Assembly (NCBI RefSeq): GCF_036227605.1
Contig: NZ_CP109487.1
Coordinates: 3,422,001 to 3,486,000 of the forward strand
Direction of reading: 5' to 3'
From: Streptomyces sp. NBC_01439
Lineage (GTDB): Bacteria; Actinomycetota; Actinomycetes; Streptomycetales; Streptomycetaceae
DNA length: 64,000 nucleotides
The position numbers were made by a program, and so were the translations under genes. This document shows, in pieces, positions 20,239-29,513 of the stretch; position 1 is the stretch's first letter; each line of letters starts with the position of its first letter. The notes under the pieces are model-generated. The model worked only from the letters and a program-made list of their open reading frames with translations. It was not told the DNA's origin and did not search any database.

Positions 20239-21318
20239 TCAGTGCGCGGCCGCGAGCTTGGCCGCGGAGTCCGTGTCGACACAGGCCTGGATGACCGAGT
20301 CGAGGTCACCGTCGAGCACCTGGTCCAAGTTGTACGCCTTGAAACCGGTCCGGTGGTCCGAGATCCGGTTCTCCGGGTAGTTGTACGTACGGATCTTCTC
20401 GGAACGGTCCACGGAGCGCACCTGGCTGCGGCGCACGTCCGAGGCCTCCTGCTCGGCGGCTTCCTGGGCCGCGGCCAGGAGCCGCGAGCGCAGGATGCGC
20501 ATGGCCTGCTCCTTGTTCTGGAGCTGGCTCTTCTCGTTCTGGCAGGAGGCGACCACACCGGTGGGGATGTGCGTGATGCGCACGGCCGAGTCGGTGGTGT
20601 TGACGGACTGGCCGCCGGGGCCGGACGAGCGGTACACGTCGATGCGGAGGTCGTTCATGTTGATCTCGACCTCGACCTCCTCGGCCTCCGGGGTGACGAG
20701 CACGCCGGCGGCTGAGGTGTGGATGCGGCCCTGGGACTCGGTGGCCGGAACCCGCTGGACGCGGTGCACGCCGCCCTCGTACTTCAGGCGGGCCCAGACG
20801 CCCTGGCCGGGCTCGGTGGCGCCGTTGCCGCCCTTGGTGCGGACGGAGACCTGGACGTCCTTGTAGCCGCCGAGCTCGGACTCGGTGGCGTCGATGATCT
20901 CGGTCTTCCAGCCCACGCGCTCGGCGTAGCGCAGGTACATGCGCAGCAGGTCGCCGGCGAACAGGGCCGACTCGTCGCCGCCCGCGCCCGCCTTGACCTC
21001 GAGGAGCACGTCCTTGTCGTCGCTGGGGTCGCGCGGAACGAGCAGCAGGCGGAGCTTCTCGGTGAGCTCTTCGCGCTGTGCGGCCAGTTCCTTGGCCTCG
21101 GCAGCGAAATCGGGGTCGTCGGCCGCGAGCTCCTTGGCCGTCTCGATGTCCTCGGCGGACTGCTTCCAGGCACGGAAGGTCGCGACGATCGGGGTCAGTT
21201 CCGCGTAGCGCTTGTTCAGCTTGCGCGCGTTGGCCTGATCCGAGTGGACCGAAGGGTCGGCGAGCTTCTTCTCAAGATCGGCGTGCTCGCCGACCAATTC
21301 CTCGACCGCTTCGAACAT
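20239..21318 (-). CDS. prfA: peptide chain release factor 1
   Basis: Terminates translation at UAG/UAA. 359 aa from ATG 21318 ([19 protein letters not shown]). Anticodon-like PAT tripeptide at 191-193 ([15 protein letters not shown]) and the catalytic GGQ at 235-237 ([18 protein letters not shown]) are intact. It heads a leftward series prfA-prmC-tsaC-phosphatase-glyA. A strong hairpin separates it from rpmE, so it should have its own promoter in 21319-21380. Confidence 0.97.
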   Translation of the reverse strand: MFEAVEELVGEHADLEKKLADPSVHSDQANARKLNKRYAELTPIVATFRAWKQSAEDIETAKELAADDPDFAAEAKELAAQREELTEKLRLLLVPRDPSDDKDVLLEVKAGAGGDESALFAGDLLRMYLRYAERVGWKTEIIDATESELGGYKDVQVSVRTKGGNGATEPGQGVWARLKYEGGVHRVQRVPATESQGRIHTSAAGVLVTPEAEEVEVEINMNDLRIDVYRSSGPGGQSVNTTDSAVRITHIPTGVVASCQNEKSQLQNKEQAMRILRSRLLAAAQEAAEQEASDVRRSQVRSVDRSEKIRTYNYPENRISDHRTGFKAYNLDQVLDGDLDSVIQACVDTDSAAKLAAAH

Positions 21319-21380
21319 CGGGGGACTCCTGGGGTGAAAAGTGCGAAGGACTGCAGGGGACGTGCCGGAACGACGACAAA

Positions 21381-21433
21381 GGCGCCGGTCCGGCCGCCCC
21401 CGAGTGGACAGGGGGCGGCCGGAGACCGGCGCC
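21381..21433 (-). terminator. terminator after rpmE
   Basis: Near-perfect long stem: GGCGCCGGTC and CGGCCGCCCCC (21381-21401) pair with GGGGGCGGCCG and GACCGGCGCC (21411-21433), with a nine-base loop and a small bulge. It lies about 10 nt downstream of the rpmE stop codon. Confidence 0.85.
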
Positions 21434-21442
21434 TGGGTCGCG

Positions 21443-21661
21443 CTACTTCTTGGCCGCACCCTTGCCGAAGCGCGCCTCGAAGCGGGCCACGCGGCCACCG
21501 GTGTCGAGGATCTTCTGCTTGCCCGTGTAGAACGGGTGGCACTCGGAGCAGACCTCGGCACGGATGGTGCCCTCGGTCAGGGTGCTACGGGTGGTGAACG
21601 ACGCGCCGCAGGTGCAGCTGACCGCGGTCTCGACGTACTCGGGGTGAACATCGCGCTTCAA
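21443..21661 (-). CDS. rpmE: 50S ribosomal protein L31, zinc-binding (C+) form
   Basis: 72-aa ribosomal protein. The TTG start at 21661 has AGGAG 5 nt upstream (AGGAGACACC) and gives [20 protein letters not shown]; longer readings upstream are out of family. Zinc ligands Cys16, Cys18, Cys38 and Cys41 (SCTCG, CSECH) mark the C+ type, whose C- paralogue in streptomycetes is Zur-regulated elsewhere in the genome. C-terminus [23 protein letters not shown] is typical. Confidence 0.96.
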   Translation of the reverse strand: MKRDVHPEYVETAVSCTCGASFTTRSTLTEGTIRAEVCSECHPFYTGKQKILDTGGRVARFEARFGKGAAKK

Positions 21662-21845
21662 GGTGTCTCCTAGATTCGGGAGGGCGCCGGGTCGCAGGAA
21701 GCCGAATTGCGTACTGCGTGAACCGGGGCCGACAGACCAGTCTGCCAGGACCGGGCCGCCTGTCAAAATTCTGAGGACGCCTTCCTCAACGGCAGGGGGT
21801 CGCCGTCTATTCCGCACCGGTGCGCAGGCCCTGCGACCAGGGGTG

Positions 21846-22949
21846 CTACTGGACGATCGACCCGGCGGCGCTCTTGTCCCCGGAGGAGTTCACGGTGGCC
21901 TCGGCCGGGATCGGCCGGTCCGCCAGCAGGGCGTCCCACACCATCTTCGTCTCCTTGGTGAGCGGGGCCACGCGGTTCGGGTCGCGGGGGTCCGTGGTCA
22001 CCGGCAGCGTGATCATCTGCATGTCCTGCGCGTCGATGCCCTGGAGCCCCTGGGCGAAGCCCATGAGGGACTTCACATCGCCGAGCGCCTTGTCGGTGGT
22101 GATCGCCTTGGTCGCGGAGTCGGCGATGCCGAGCAGCTTCTTGGGGTTGTCGAAGACCCCGATGCCCTTCACCTGCTTGATGAGCGCCTTGATGAAGGCC
22201 TGCTGGAGCTGTATTCGGCCCAGGTCGCTGCCGTCGCCGACGCTCTTGCGGGTGCGTACGAGGCCGAGGGCCTGCTCCCCGTCGAGCCTGTTGGTGCCGG
22301 CCGCGAGGTCGAGGTGGCTGGCACCGTCCTTGATCGGCTTGGTGGTGGTCACCTCGACGCCGCCGAGATTGTCGATGATCTTCTTGAAGCCGGTGAAGTC
22401 GACCTCTATGTAGTGATCCATGCGGATCCCCGACATCTTCTCGACGGTCTTAACCGCACAGGCGGCCCCGCCGACGGTGAACGCCTCGTTGAACTGGGTT
22501 CGCTGACCGCCGGGGTCGGTCTTGCCGCCGGACGTCGGGCAGGAGGGCCGGGAGATCATGGTGTCGCGCGGTATCGACACGACGCTGGCCTTCTCGTGGC
22601 CCTCGTACAGGTGGATGATCATCGCCGTGTCGGAGCGGGCGGAGCCGCCGTCGTCCTGGCCGTACTCGCCATTGGCGCCGCCCCGGGAGTCGGAGCCGAG
22701 GACCAGGATGTCCATGGAGCCGTTGTCGACGTTCTGCGGGCGGTCGGTGCCGAGGGCCTGGTCGAGGTCGACGCTCTTCAGGTTGCCGTTGAGCTTGAAG
22801 TAGAAGTAGCCGAGGCCGGCTCCGCCCAGCAGGACCACCCCCGCGGCGCTCCAGGCGGCGACGGCGACGGCCCTGCGGCGCTTCGCCGGTTTGCGGCGGG
22901 CGCGCCGGGCCGCGGCACGTCCGCCGTGCTCCTTGCTCTCCTCGGTCAT
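21846..22949 (-). CDS. LytR-CpsA-Psr (LCP) family cell-wall glycopolymer ligase
   Basis: Membrane-anchored transferase expected to attach teichoic acid or a similar polymer from a lipid carrier to peptidoglycan. ATG 22949 with AGGAG 3 nt upstream, 367 aa. An Arg-rich cytoplasmic N-terminus ([16 protein letters not shown]), one membrane helix ([23 protein letters not shown]), then the LCP domain with [76 protein letters not shown] and [12 protein letters not shown]. The conserved Arg/Asp residues for polyprenyl phosphate binding are there. The sugar-phosphate transferase at 15.3-16.6 kb could supply the same pathway. Confidence 0.94.
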   Translation of the reverse strand: MTEESKEHGGRAAARRARRKPAKRRRAVAVAAWSAAGVVLLGGAGLGYFYFKLNGNLKSVDLDQALGTDRPQNVDNGSMDILVLGSDSRGGANGEYGQDDGGSARSDTAMIIHLYEGHEKASVVSIPRDTMISRPSCPTSGGKTDPGGQRTQFNEAFTVGGAACAVKTVEKMSGIRMDHYIEVDFTGFKKIIDNLGGVEVTTTKPIKDGASHLDLAAGTNRLDGEQALGLVRTRKSVGDGSDLGRIQLQQAFIKALIKQVKGIGVFDNPKKLLGIADSATKAITTDKALGDVKSLMGFAQGLQGIDAQDMQMITLPVTTDPRDPNRVAPLTKETKMVWDALLADRPIPAEATVNSSGDKSAAGSIVQ

Positions 22950-23121
22950 GCTCTCCTCAGTCCTGTGTCCGGTCCCCTGGTCGTTCGGCCCGCCGTCCAC
23001 CCCGCGGTTCCTCTGACACAGACGGGCGTACGCCGCGCAGGGTTCCATTCCCGCCCGAACCGCCCGGCGGGGGCGCAGCCGCGCCGCTGGGGCGCCCGTA
23101 CCCAGGAAATCCGCCCGTACG

Positions 23122-23161
23122 CGCGACAGCCCCCGCCGCGGGTGCGGCGGGGGCTGTCGCG
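23122..23161 (-). terminator. rho terminator hairpin
   Basis: Perfect 18-bp stem CGCGACAGCCCCCGCCGC (23122-23139) / GCGGCGGGGGCTGTCGCG (23144-23161), GGGT loop, 20 nt beyond the rho stop codon. No T-tract, as usual for Streptomyces terminators. Confidence 0.85.
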
Positions 23162-23180
23162 GTGATGCGCGAGCCGGACG

Positions 23181-25304
23181 TCAGTCGTCGTTCTTGCCCG
23201 ACGGGGTCGTCTTCGCGATCTGCATCAGGAACTCGGCGTTCGACTTCGTCTGCTTCATCTTGTCGAGCAGCAGCTCGATCGCCTGCTGCGAGTCGAGCGC
23301 GTGCAGCACCCGGCGCAGCTTCCAGACGATGGCGAGCTCCTCCGCGTTGAGGAGGATCTCCTCCTTGCGGGTGCCCGACGGGTCGACGTCGACGGCCGGG
23401 AAGATGCGCTTGTCGGCGAGCTTCCGGTCGAGCTTGAGCTCCATGTTGCCGGTGCCCTTGAACTCCTCGAAGATCACCTCGTCCATGCGCGAGCCGGTGT
23501 CGACGAGCGCGGTGGCCAGGATGGTCAGCGAGCCGCCGTCCTCGATGTTGCGCGCGGCACCGAAGAAGCGCTTCGGCGGGTAGAGCGCGGTCGAGTCGAC
23601 ACCACCGGACAGGATGCGGCCGGAGGCGGGCGCCGCGAGGTTGTACGCGCGGCCCAGGCGGGTGATGGAGTCCAGCAGGACGACCACGTCGTGACCCAGC
23701 TCGACGAGACGCTTGGCGCGCTCGATGGCCAGCTCGGCGACGGTGGTGTGGTCCTCGGCCGGGCGGTCGAAGGTCGAGGAGATGACCTCGCCCTTGACCG
23801 ACCGCTGCATGTCGGTGACCTCTTCCGGACGCTCGTCGACCAGGACGACCATCAGGTGGCACTCGGGGTTGTTGGTGGTGATCGCGTTGGCGATCGCCTG
23901 CATGATCATGGTCTTACCGGTCTTCGGCGGGGCCACGATCAGGCCTCGCTGACCCTTACCGATCGGCGACACGAGGTCGATGATGCGGGTGGTCAGCACG
24001 CCCGGGTCGGTCTCCAGACGGAGCCGGTCCTGCGGGTACAGCGGGGTGAGCTTCTGGAACTCCGGTCGGCCGCGGCCGGATTCGGGCGCCATGCCGTTCA
24101 CCGAGTCCAGCCGCACGAGGGCGTTGAACTTCTCGCGGCGCTCGCCGTCCTTGGGCTGGCGCACGGCACCGGTGGTGTGGTCACCCTTGCGCAGGCCGGC
24201 CTTGCGGACCTGGGCGAGGGAGACGTACACGTCGTTGGGGCCGGGCAGGTAGCCCGAGGTCCGGATGAACGCGTAGTTGTCCAGGATGTCGAGGATGCCC
24301 GCGACGGGGATCAGCACGTCGTCGTCGGCGACCTGCGGCTCGCTCGGCGCGAACTCGTCGCGGCCACGGCGGCCACGGCGGTCGCGGTAGCGACCGCGCC
24401 GGCCGCGCCGGCCGTCCTCACCGTCGAAGTCGTCCTGGGGACCGTTGTCCTGGCGGTCCTGACGGCCCTGCTGACCCTGGCCCTGGCCGCGGCCGCCCTG
24501 CTGCTGACGGTCGGCGCGCTCCTGACGGCCGCCGCCCTGGCCGCCCTGTGCGCCCTGGCCCTGGCCGCCCTGACCCTGGCCGCCCTGGCCCTGGTCGTCG
24601 GCCTTGGCGCCGCGGTCACGGCGGTCGCGCTGACGGTCGGTGCGCTCGGCACGGTCACCGCGGTCACGGCGATCGCGACGACCACGGCCCTCGCCGTCCT
24701 GGCCCTGCGCCTGGCCGGCGGAGACCGCGGTGGCGGCTTCGGCCTTGGTCTCGGACGGGGCGGTGGCGGCGGGCGCGGTCTCGGTCTTCTGCTCGACCTG
24801 TACGGCGACGGGGGCCGAGGCCTCCGGGCTGCCGGAGGGAGCCGTGGCACGGCGGCGGCGGCGCTCGCCGACCGGGGCGTCATCTCCCCCGCGCTCGGCT
24901 TCGCTCGTGCGGGAGGGACCCCCCGCCGGCTGACCCGGGATCTCGATCTGCGCCTGCACTGCGGGCTTCTCGGCGGGCGCCTCGGCGGCGGCCTCACCCG
25001 TGCGGGCCTTGCTGGTGGCACGGCGCTTCGGCTTGGCCTCGGCGGTGGCTGCGGCGGTGGAGGCGGCGGCCTTGGGGGCACCGCTGCCCGCCTGCGCCTC
25101 CTTGATGACCTCGATCAGCTGGCTCTTGCGCATCCGCGCGGTGCCCCTGATCCCGAGGCCCGAAGCGACCTGCTGCAGCTCGGCCAGGACCATGCCGTCA
25201 AGGCCGGTGCCGGTGCGTCGACGCTTGGGTGCGGCGCCCGCGGCGGGGGCACTGGTGTCGACAGAGGTGTCGGCAGCGCCCATCAGATCGGTGGTGTCGC
25301 TCAC
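23181..25304 (-). CDS. rho: transcription termination factor Rho with long disordered insert
   Basis: Hexameric RNA-dependent ATPase that ends Rho-dependent transcripts. 707 aa, GTG 25304. Rho_N at about 35-72 ([36 protein letters not shown]); a low-complexity insert from about 75 to 330 rich in Arg, Asp, Gly and Gln (repeated DRRDRGDR and GQGGQGQGG); cold-shock RNA-binding domain ([29 protein letters not shown]); ATPase with Walker [13 protein letters not shown] and Walker [17 protein letters not shown]. High-GC actinobacterial Rho proteins share such inserts. Residues about 127-140 are encoded by a dispersed palindromic repeat (separate entry). Confidence 0.97.
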   Translation of the reverse strand: MSDTTDLMGAADTSVDTSAPAAGAAPKRRRTGTGLDGMVLAELQQVASGLGIRGTARMRKSQLIEVIKEAQAGSGAPKAAASTAAATAEAKPKRRATSKARTGEAAAEAPAEKPAVQAQIEIPGQPAGGPSRTSEAERGGDDAPVGERRRRRATAPSGSPEASAPVAVQVEQKTETAPAATAPSETKAEAATAVSAGQAQGQDGEGRGRRDRRDRGDRAERTDRQRDRRDRGAKADDQGQGGQGQGGQGQGAQGGQGGGRQERADRQQQGGRGQGQGQQGRQDRQDNGPQDDFDGEDGRRGRRGRYRDRRGRRGRDEFAPSEPQVADDDVLIPVAGILDILDNYAFIRTSGYLPGPNDVYVSLAQVRKAGLRKGDHTTGAVRQPKDGERREKFNALVRLDSVNGMAPESGRGRPEFQKLTPLYPQDRLRLETDPGVLTTRIIDLVSPIGKGQRGLIVAPPKTGKTMIMQAIANAITTNNPECHLMVVLVDERPEEVTDMQRSVKGEVISSTFDRPAEDHTTVAELAIERAKRLVELGHDVVVLLDSITRLGRAYNLAAPASGRILSGGVDSTALYPPKRFFGAARNIEDGGSLTILATALVDTGSRMDEVIFEEFKGTGNMELKLDRKLADKRIFPAVDVDPSGTRKEEILLNAEELAIVWKLRRVLHALDSQQAIELLLDKMKQTKSNAEFLMQIAKTTPSGKNDD
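24884..24924. repeat. Streptomyces-type dispersed palindromic repeat inside rho
   Basis: CTCCCCCGCGCTCGG-CTTCG-CTCGTGCGGGAGGGACCCCCC: an imperfect palindrome around a CTTCG loop, followed by a C-run. It closely resembles a short element I remember as very frequent in Streptomyces intergenic regions (form: CTCCCCCACTCTCGG-CTTCG-CTCGAGCGGGAGG-TACCCCC). Here it is read in frame and encodes about residues 127-140 of Rho. Confidence 0.7.
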
Positions 25305-25736
25305 GAAGGGTCCTTCCCTGGAGCGGACGTCGGCCTGTCTGGCTCGGCGACCGGTTGTGCTGTCCGACAGCAGTCCTTGGTGTGGACCGTGCCGGGGCGG
25401 TGGTCCGCCGGTAGAAGTACGGCGGAAGAAACGTGCATGGCTGGTTCCGGCGAGAAGCCCCCGAGCTGAAAGCGTGGGAATGTCACGCCGATTCCGGAGC
25501 GTGCTCGAAACTGCTGGAGGTGATCAAAGCAGTCGGGGAGGCTCCCGGAAGAAATGTGGTCCCGAATGGGGACACTGAGCACCGAGCCATAGCGGCTTCC
25601 GATGCGCACTTGAGACTAACACTACCGGATCCAATAGTTATTCCCCCTCTCAATCACCGGCAATCGCGCCCTTCCGTGCGGGCGGCCTGCCCCGGCCGCC
25701 CGCCCCTGACCGGCTGTGCACTCCGGGGAAGCGGGT
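25305..25736 (-). promoter_or_regulatory. rho leader/promoter region, 432 bp without a gene
   Basis: I see no convincing coding sequence. Reading leftward (minus strand) it holds the thrB terminator at 25678-25703, then GGAAT (25644-25640) and GTT (25620-25618) separated by 19 nt, which resembles a SigR-type promoter (GGAAT-N18/19-GTT), and finally about 310 nt of untranslated leader before the rho GTG. Such a long leader would allow autogenous control of rho, which is known in other bacteria, but the sequence alone does not prove it. Confidence 0.4.
25678..25703 (-). terminator. terminator after thrB
   Basis: Perfect 10-bp GC stem GCGGGCGGCC (25678-25687) / GGCCGCCCGC (25694-25703), loop TGCCCC, about 34 nt beyond the thrB stop codon. 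Confidence 0.75.
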
Positions 25737-26663
25737 CTAGCCGCCCTGGGTGCCCAGCGGAAGTACGCTCGCGCCCGCGGCGTCGAGGGCGAGCCGGTTG
25801 GCCGCCCACCCCTCGCCCGCGAGCTGCGCGACCTTGTCGGCCGCGCCGTTGTCGACCAGCGCGAGGACCGTGGGGCCCGCACCGGAGATGACCGCGGGGA
25901 TCCCGTCCGCCCGCAGCCTGTTGACGAGTGCCACGCTCTCGGGCATCGCCGGGGACCGGTACTCCTGGTGGAGCCGGTCTTCGGTGGCCGGCAGGAGGAG
26001 CTCGGGACGCCTGGTCAGGGCTTCCACGAGCAGGCCCGCGCGACCCGCATTGACGGCCGCGTCCACGTGCGGGACGGTGCGCGGCAGCAGGCCGCGCGCC
26101 GTCTCCGTGAGGACCGGCTTGGAAGGCACGAAGACCACCGGAACGATGGATTCGGCGGGCTCCATCCGGATCGCCTTGGCGCTGCCGCCGTCCATCCAGG
26201 CGAGGGTGAAGCCGCCCAACAGGCAGGCGGCGACGTTGTCGGGGTGGCCTTCGATCTCAGTGGCGAGCTCCAACAGCGCCGCGTCGTCGAGCTTGGCCTC
26301 GCCGCCTATGGTCACGGCGCGCGCGGCGACGATGCCGGCGCAGATGGCGGCGGAGGAGGAGCCGAGTCCGCGGCCGTGCGGGATGCGGTTGGCGCAGACG
26401 ACCTCCAGGCCCCGCGGCTGACCGCCCAGCAGGTCGAAGGCGGTGCGCATGGAGCGTACGAGCAGGTGGCTCTCGTCCCGCGGGAGGGTGTCGGCGCCCT
26501 CACCCGCGATGTCGATGTTCAGGCCGGAGTCGGCCACCCGGACGACTACGTCGTCGTAGAGCCCCAGGGCCAGACCCAGGGCGTCGAAGCCCGGGCCGAG
26601 GTTGGCACTGCTGGCGGGGACGCGCACCCGTACGGCGGCGGCGCGGAACGCTGGACCGGCCAT
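25737..26663 (-). CDS. thrB: homoserine kinase
   Basis: GHMP-family kinase that phosphorylates homoserine for threonine synthase. 308 aa from ATG 26663 (MAGPAFRAAAVRVRVPASSANLGPGFDALG); longer upstream readings are non-coding. ATP-binding motif PHGRGLGSSSAA at 95-106, EGHPDNVAACLLGG, and the C-terminal ISGAGPTVLAL are intact. It is the last step-2 enzyme gene of the hom-thrC-thrB order and is separated from thrC by 344 bp with a strong terminator, so it likely has its own promoter. AAGGAG lies 12 nt before the ATG. Confidence 0.96.
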   Translation of the reverse strand: MAGPAFRAAAVRVRVPASSANLGPGFDALGLALGLYDDVVVRVADSGLNIDIAGEGADTLPRDESHLLVRSMRTAFDLLGGQPRGLEVVCANRIPHGRGLGSSSAAICAGIVAARAVTIGGEAKLDDAALLELATEIEGHPDNVAACLLGGFTLAWMDGGSAKAIRMEPAESIVPVVFVPSKPVLTETARGLLPRTVPHVDAAVNAGRAGLLVEALTRRPELLLPATEDRLHQEYRSPAMPESVALVNRLRADGIPAVISGAGPTVLALVDNGAADKVAQLAGEGWAANRLALDAAGASVLPLGTQGG

Positions 26664-27007
26664 CGTCCGATGACACTCCTTGTGACTGTGCGAGATCTTC
26701 GCTCTTCGCTGGCTCGCTGCGAATGTACTGGAGAACGTACGACACCCGAAGGCCCTCTGGGCAGCACCGCAGTCATATGCGCGGTGGCGGATGTGGGTAC
26801 AGCGTATCGAAGGAAGGTTCTCTCGCGACATAGGGCGCACAGGAGGCGCACGATGCGTGTCGCGGACTTCAACCGACTTCGACCGACTTGAGCCGTATTT
26901 TTGTTGCCGTACGGGTGAGTTGCCGGGTTCCGAAGGATCTCGGGAAGGCCCCTGCGGGTGCTGCTCCACTACTGCGGGAGTGCCGCAGTAGTGGAGCAGC
27001 AGTGCCG
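26664..27007 (-). promoter_or_regulatory. thrC-thrB intergenic region, 344 bp
   Basis: No gene seen. It contains the thrC terminator (26959-27001), a short AT-rich stretch with a T5 run (26897-26903), and three 10-bp tandem repeats GGACTTCAAC, CGACTTCGAC, CGACTTGAGC (26864-26893), spaced one helical turn apart on the same face. The repeats lie about 200 bp upstream of the thrB start and could be a regulator-binding array. Confidence 0.5.
26959..27001 (-). terminator. terminator after thrC
   Basis: Perfect 19-bp stem: TGCTGCTCCACTACTGCGG (26959-26977) with CCGCAGTAGTGGAGCAGCA (26983-27001), loop GAGTG, beginning 6 nt after the thrC stop codon. One of the strongest hairpins in the window. Confidence 0.9.
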
Positions 27008-28078
27008 TCAGACCAGGCCGAGGCGGACGGCGGCGGCTTCGGCGTCCACCGGAACGGTGACCGGCTGCGGAGCACCGGCGATCGCCCAGTCGGGGTCCTT
27101 CAGGCCGTTGCCGGTGACGGTGCACACGATCTTCTGACCCGGGTCGACCAGGCCCAGCTCGGCGGCCTTGAGCAGACCGGCCACCGATGCGGCCGAGGCG
27201 GGCTCGACGAAGACGCCCTCCTGCGAGGCCAACAGCCGGTAGGCGGCGAGGATCTGGCGGTCCGTCACCTCGTCGATGAAGCCGCCCGACTCGTCCCGTG
27301 CGGCCAGCGCGTAGTCCCAGGAGGCCGGGTTTCCGATCCGGATCGCGGTGGCGATGGTGTGCGGCTCCTTGACGACCTCGCCGCGCACGATGGGCGCGGA
27401 ACCGGAGGCCTGGAAACCCCACACGCGGGGCGTACGGGTGGACAGGCCGTCGGCCTTGTACTCCTTGAAGCCCTTCCAGTACGCGGTGATGTTGCCCGCG
27501 TTGCCGACCGGCAGCACGTGGATGTCGGGCGCGTCACCGAGCGCGTCGACGATCTCGAACGCGGCCGTCTTCTGGCCCTCGATACGCACCGGATTGACCG
27601 AATTGACCAGCGCGACCGGGTAGTTGTCGGAGAGCGCGCGGGCCAGGTTCAGGCAGTCGTCGAAGTTGCCGTCCACCTGCAGGATCTTGGCTCCGTGCAC
27701 CAGGGCCTGGCCCATCTTGCCCAGCGCGATCTTGCCGCGGGGCACGAGCACCGCGGAGACCATGCCGGCGCGCACCGCGTACGCGGCGGCGGAGGCCGAG
27801 GTGTTGCCGGTGGAGGCGCAGATGACCGCCTTCGCGCCCTCCTCCTTCGCCCTGGTGATCGCCATGGTCATGCCGCGGTCCTTGAAGGACCCGGTGGGGT
27901 TCGCCCCCTCGACCTTCAGGTGCACCTCGCAGCCGGTGCGCTCGGAGAGCACCTGGGCGGGAACGAGGGGAGTACCGCCCTCGCGGAGCGTCACCACCGG
28001 GGTCGTGTCCGTCACCGGCAGGCGGTCCCGGTACTCCTCGATGATGCCGCGCCACTGGTGGGTGCGATTGCTGCTCAT
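27008..28078 (-). CDS. thrC: threonine synthase
   Basis: PLP enzyme converting O-phosphohomoserine to threonine. 356 aa, ATG 28078. The PLP lysine is Lys66 in [19 protein letters not shown]-like phosphate loop reads [15 protein letters not shown], and the glycine-rich [14 protein letters not shown] follows. This is the short, actinobacterial form without the long N-terminal extension of the E. coli enzyme. It follows hom after 6 nt, so the two are one transcript that ends at the hairpin just downstream. Confidence 0.97.
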   Translation of the reverse strand: MSSNRTHQWRGIIEEYRDRLPVTDTTPVVTLREGGTPLVPAQVLSERTGCEVHLKVEGANPTGSFKDRGMTMAITRAKEEGAKAVICASTGNTSASAAAYAVRAGMVSAVLVPRGKIALGKMGQALVHGAKILQVDGNFDDCLNLARALSDNYPVALVNSVNPVRIEGQKTAAFEIVDALGDAPDIHVLPVGNAGNITAYWKGFKEYKADGLSTRTPRVWGFQASGSAPIVRGEVVKEPHTIATAIRIGNPASWDYALAARDESGGFIDEVTDRQILAAYRLLASQEGVFVEPASAASVAGLLKAAELGLVDPGQKIVCTVTGNGLKDPDWAIAGAPQPVTVPVDAEAAAVRLGLV

Positions 28079-28084
28079 GGGTCC

Positions 28085-29389
28085 TTACTCCCCTTCAACA
28101 CGCATGATGCTGGCGACACCGCGGACGGTGTCCAGCTTCCGCAGCGCCTCGACGGTCCCGGAAAGGGCGGCGTCGGGTGCGCGGTGAGTGACGACGACGA
28201 GGGAGGCCTCCTTGCCGACCCCGTCCGGACGACCTTGCTGCCGCACCGTGTCGATCGACACGCCGTGCTCCGCGAAGGTGGTCGCCACCTGGGCGAGGAC
28301 GCCCGGCTTGTCCGCCACATCAAGGCTGATGTGGTAGCGGGTGACGACGTCCCCCATGGGGCTGACCGGCAGCTGGGTGTACGCCGACTCGCCGGGCCCC
28401 GTTGCCTCGGCGAGCTTGTTGCGGGCGACGGCGACGAGGTCGCCGAGGACCGCGGACGCGGTCGGCGCGCCGCCCGCTCCGGGCCCGTAGAACATGAGCT
28501 GCCCGGCGGCCTCCGCCTCGACGAAGACCGCGTTGTACGCCTCGCGGACGGAGGCGAGCGGGTGGCTGAGCGGAATCATCGCCGGGTGGACGCGGGCGGT
28601 GACGGATTCGCCGTCGGCGGCGCGCTCCAGGATGGCGAGGAGCTTGATGGTGCAGCCCATGCGCTTGGCGGAGGCGAAGTCGGCGGCGCTGACCTCCGTC
28701 ATGCCCTCGCGGTACACGTCGTCCAGCCGGACGCGGGTGTGGAAGGCGATGCCGGCCAGGATCGCGGCCTTCGCGGCGGCGTCGTAGCCCTCGACGTCGG
28801 CGGTCGGGTCGGCCTCGGCGTACCCGAGGGCCGTGGCCTCGTCGAGCGCCTCCTGGTACCCGGCGCCGGTGGAGTCCATCTTGTCGAGGATGAAGTTCGT
28901 CGTGCCGTTGACGATGCCCATCACGCGGTTGATCTTGTCGCCCGCGAGCGACTCGCGCATCGGGCGGACCAGCGGGATGGCGCCGGCGACGGCGGCCTCG
29001 TAGTAGAGGTCCAGCCCGGCCTGCTCGGCGGCGGCGTGCAGTGCGGCGCCGTCCTGGGCCAGCAGCGCCTTGTTCGCGGAGACCACGGAGATGCCGTGCT
29101 CGAAGGCGGTGGTGATGAGGGTGCGGGCGGGCTCGATGCCGCCGATGACCTCGATGGCGATGTCGATGTCACCGCGTTTGAGCAGGGCGGTCGCGTCAGT
29201 GGTGATCAGCGCCGGGTCGATGCCCTCACGGACCTTGGAAGGGCGGCGTACGGCCACGCCGGCGAGCTCCACGGGCGCGCCGATCCTCTGCGTGAGGTCG
29301 TCGGCGTGCGTCGTCATGATGCGAGCCACCTCTGAGCCGACCACTCCACAGCCCAGCAGCGCCACCTTCAGCGGACGCGTACGCATCAT
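28085..29389 (-). CDS. hom: homoserine dehydrogenase with ACT domain
   Basis: Reduces aspartate semialdehyde to homoserine. ATG 29389 or the adjacent ATG 29386 (MMRTRPLKVALLGCGVVGSEVAR), 434 aa. NAD(P) loop GCGVVGSE near the N-terminus; VVSANKALLAQDG; catalytic GTTNFILDKM; and a C-terminal ACT domain (YHISLDVADKPGVLAQVATTFAEHGVSIDTVRQQ) which binds threonine for feedback inhibition in homologues. Upstream lysA is separated by a perfect 16-bp hairpin. Confidence 0.96.
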   Translation of the reverse strand: MMRTRPLKVALLGCGVVGSEVARIMTTHADDLTQRIGAPVELAGVAVRRPSKVREGIDPALITTDATALLKRGDIDIAIEVIGGIEPARTLITTAFEHGISVVSANKALLAQDGAALHAAAEQAGLDLYYEAAVAGAIPLVRPMRESLAGDKINRVMGIVNGTTNFILDKMDSTGAGYQEALDEATALGYAEADPTADVEGYDAAAKAAILAGIAFHTRVRLDDVYREGMTEVSAADFASAKRMGCTIKLLAILERAADGESVTARVHPAMIPLSHPLASVREAYNAVFVEAEAAGQLMFYGPGAGGAPTASAVLGDLVAVARNKLAEATGPGESAYTQLPVSPMGDVVTRYHISLDVADKPGVLAQVATTFAEHGVSIDTVRQQGRPDGVGKEASLVVVTHRAPDAALSGTVEALRKLDTVRGVASIMRVEGE

Positions 29390-29454
29390 TCGACCTACGC
29401 CTTTCGATCTTCCATCAGTCCCCGTGCGGGCGGTTTGCCCGTCGGGTGGAACAA

Positions 29455-29503
29455 GTCTCACTCAATGGACAGCAGTTTCCATCCTCGGTCCATTGAGTGA
29501 GAC
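29455..29503 (-). terminator. hairpin between lysA and hom
   Basis: Perfect 16-bp stem GTCTCACTCAATGGAC (29455-29470) / GTCCATTGAGTGAGAC (29488-29503) with a 17-nt loop. On the minus strand it is followed by TTGTTCC. It starts about 10 nt after the lysA stop and ends 65 nt before the hom start, so it either terminates lysA or is a leader element of hom. Confidence 0.75.
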
Positions 29504-29513
29504 ACCTATTTCA

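Noticed and set aside
24311..25081. Frame within rho with [10 protein letters not shown] repeats
   Set aside because: Other-frame reading of the low-complexity rho insert.
23301..25469. 722-codon open frame antisense to rho
   Set aside because: Shadow of the repetitive rho insert ([15 protein letters not shown] runs); rho is certain.
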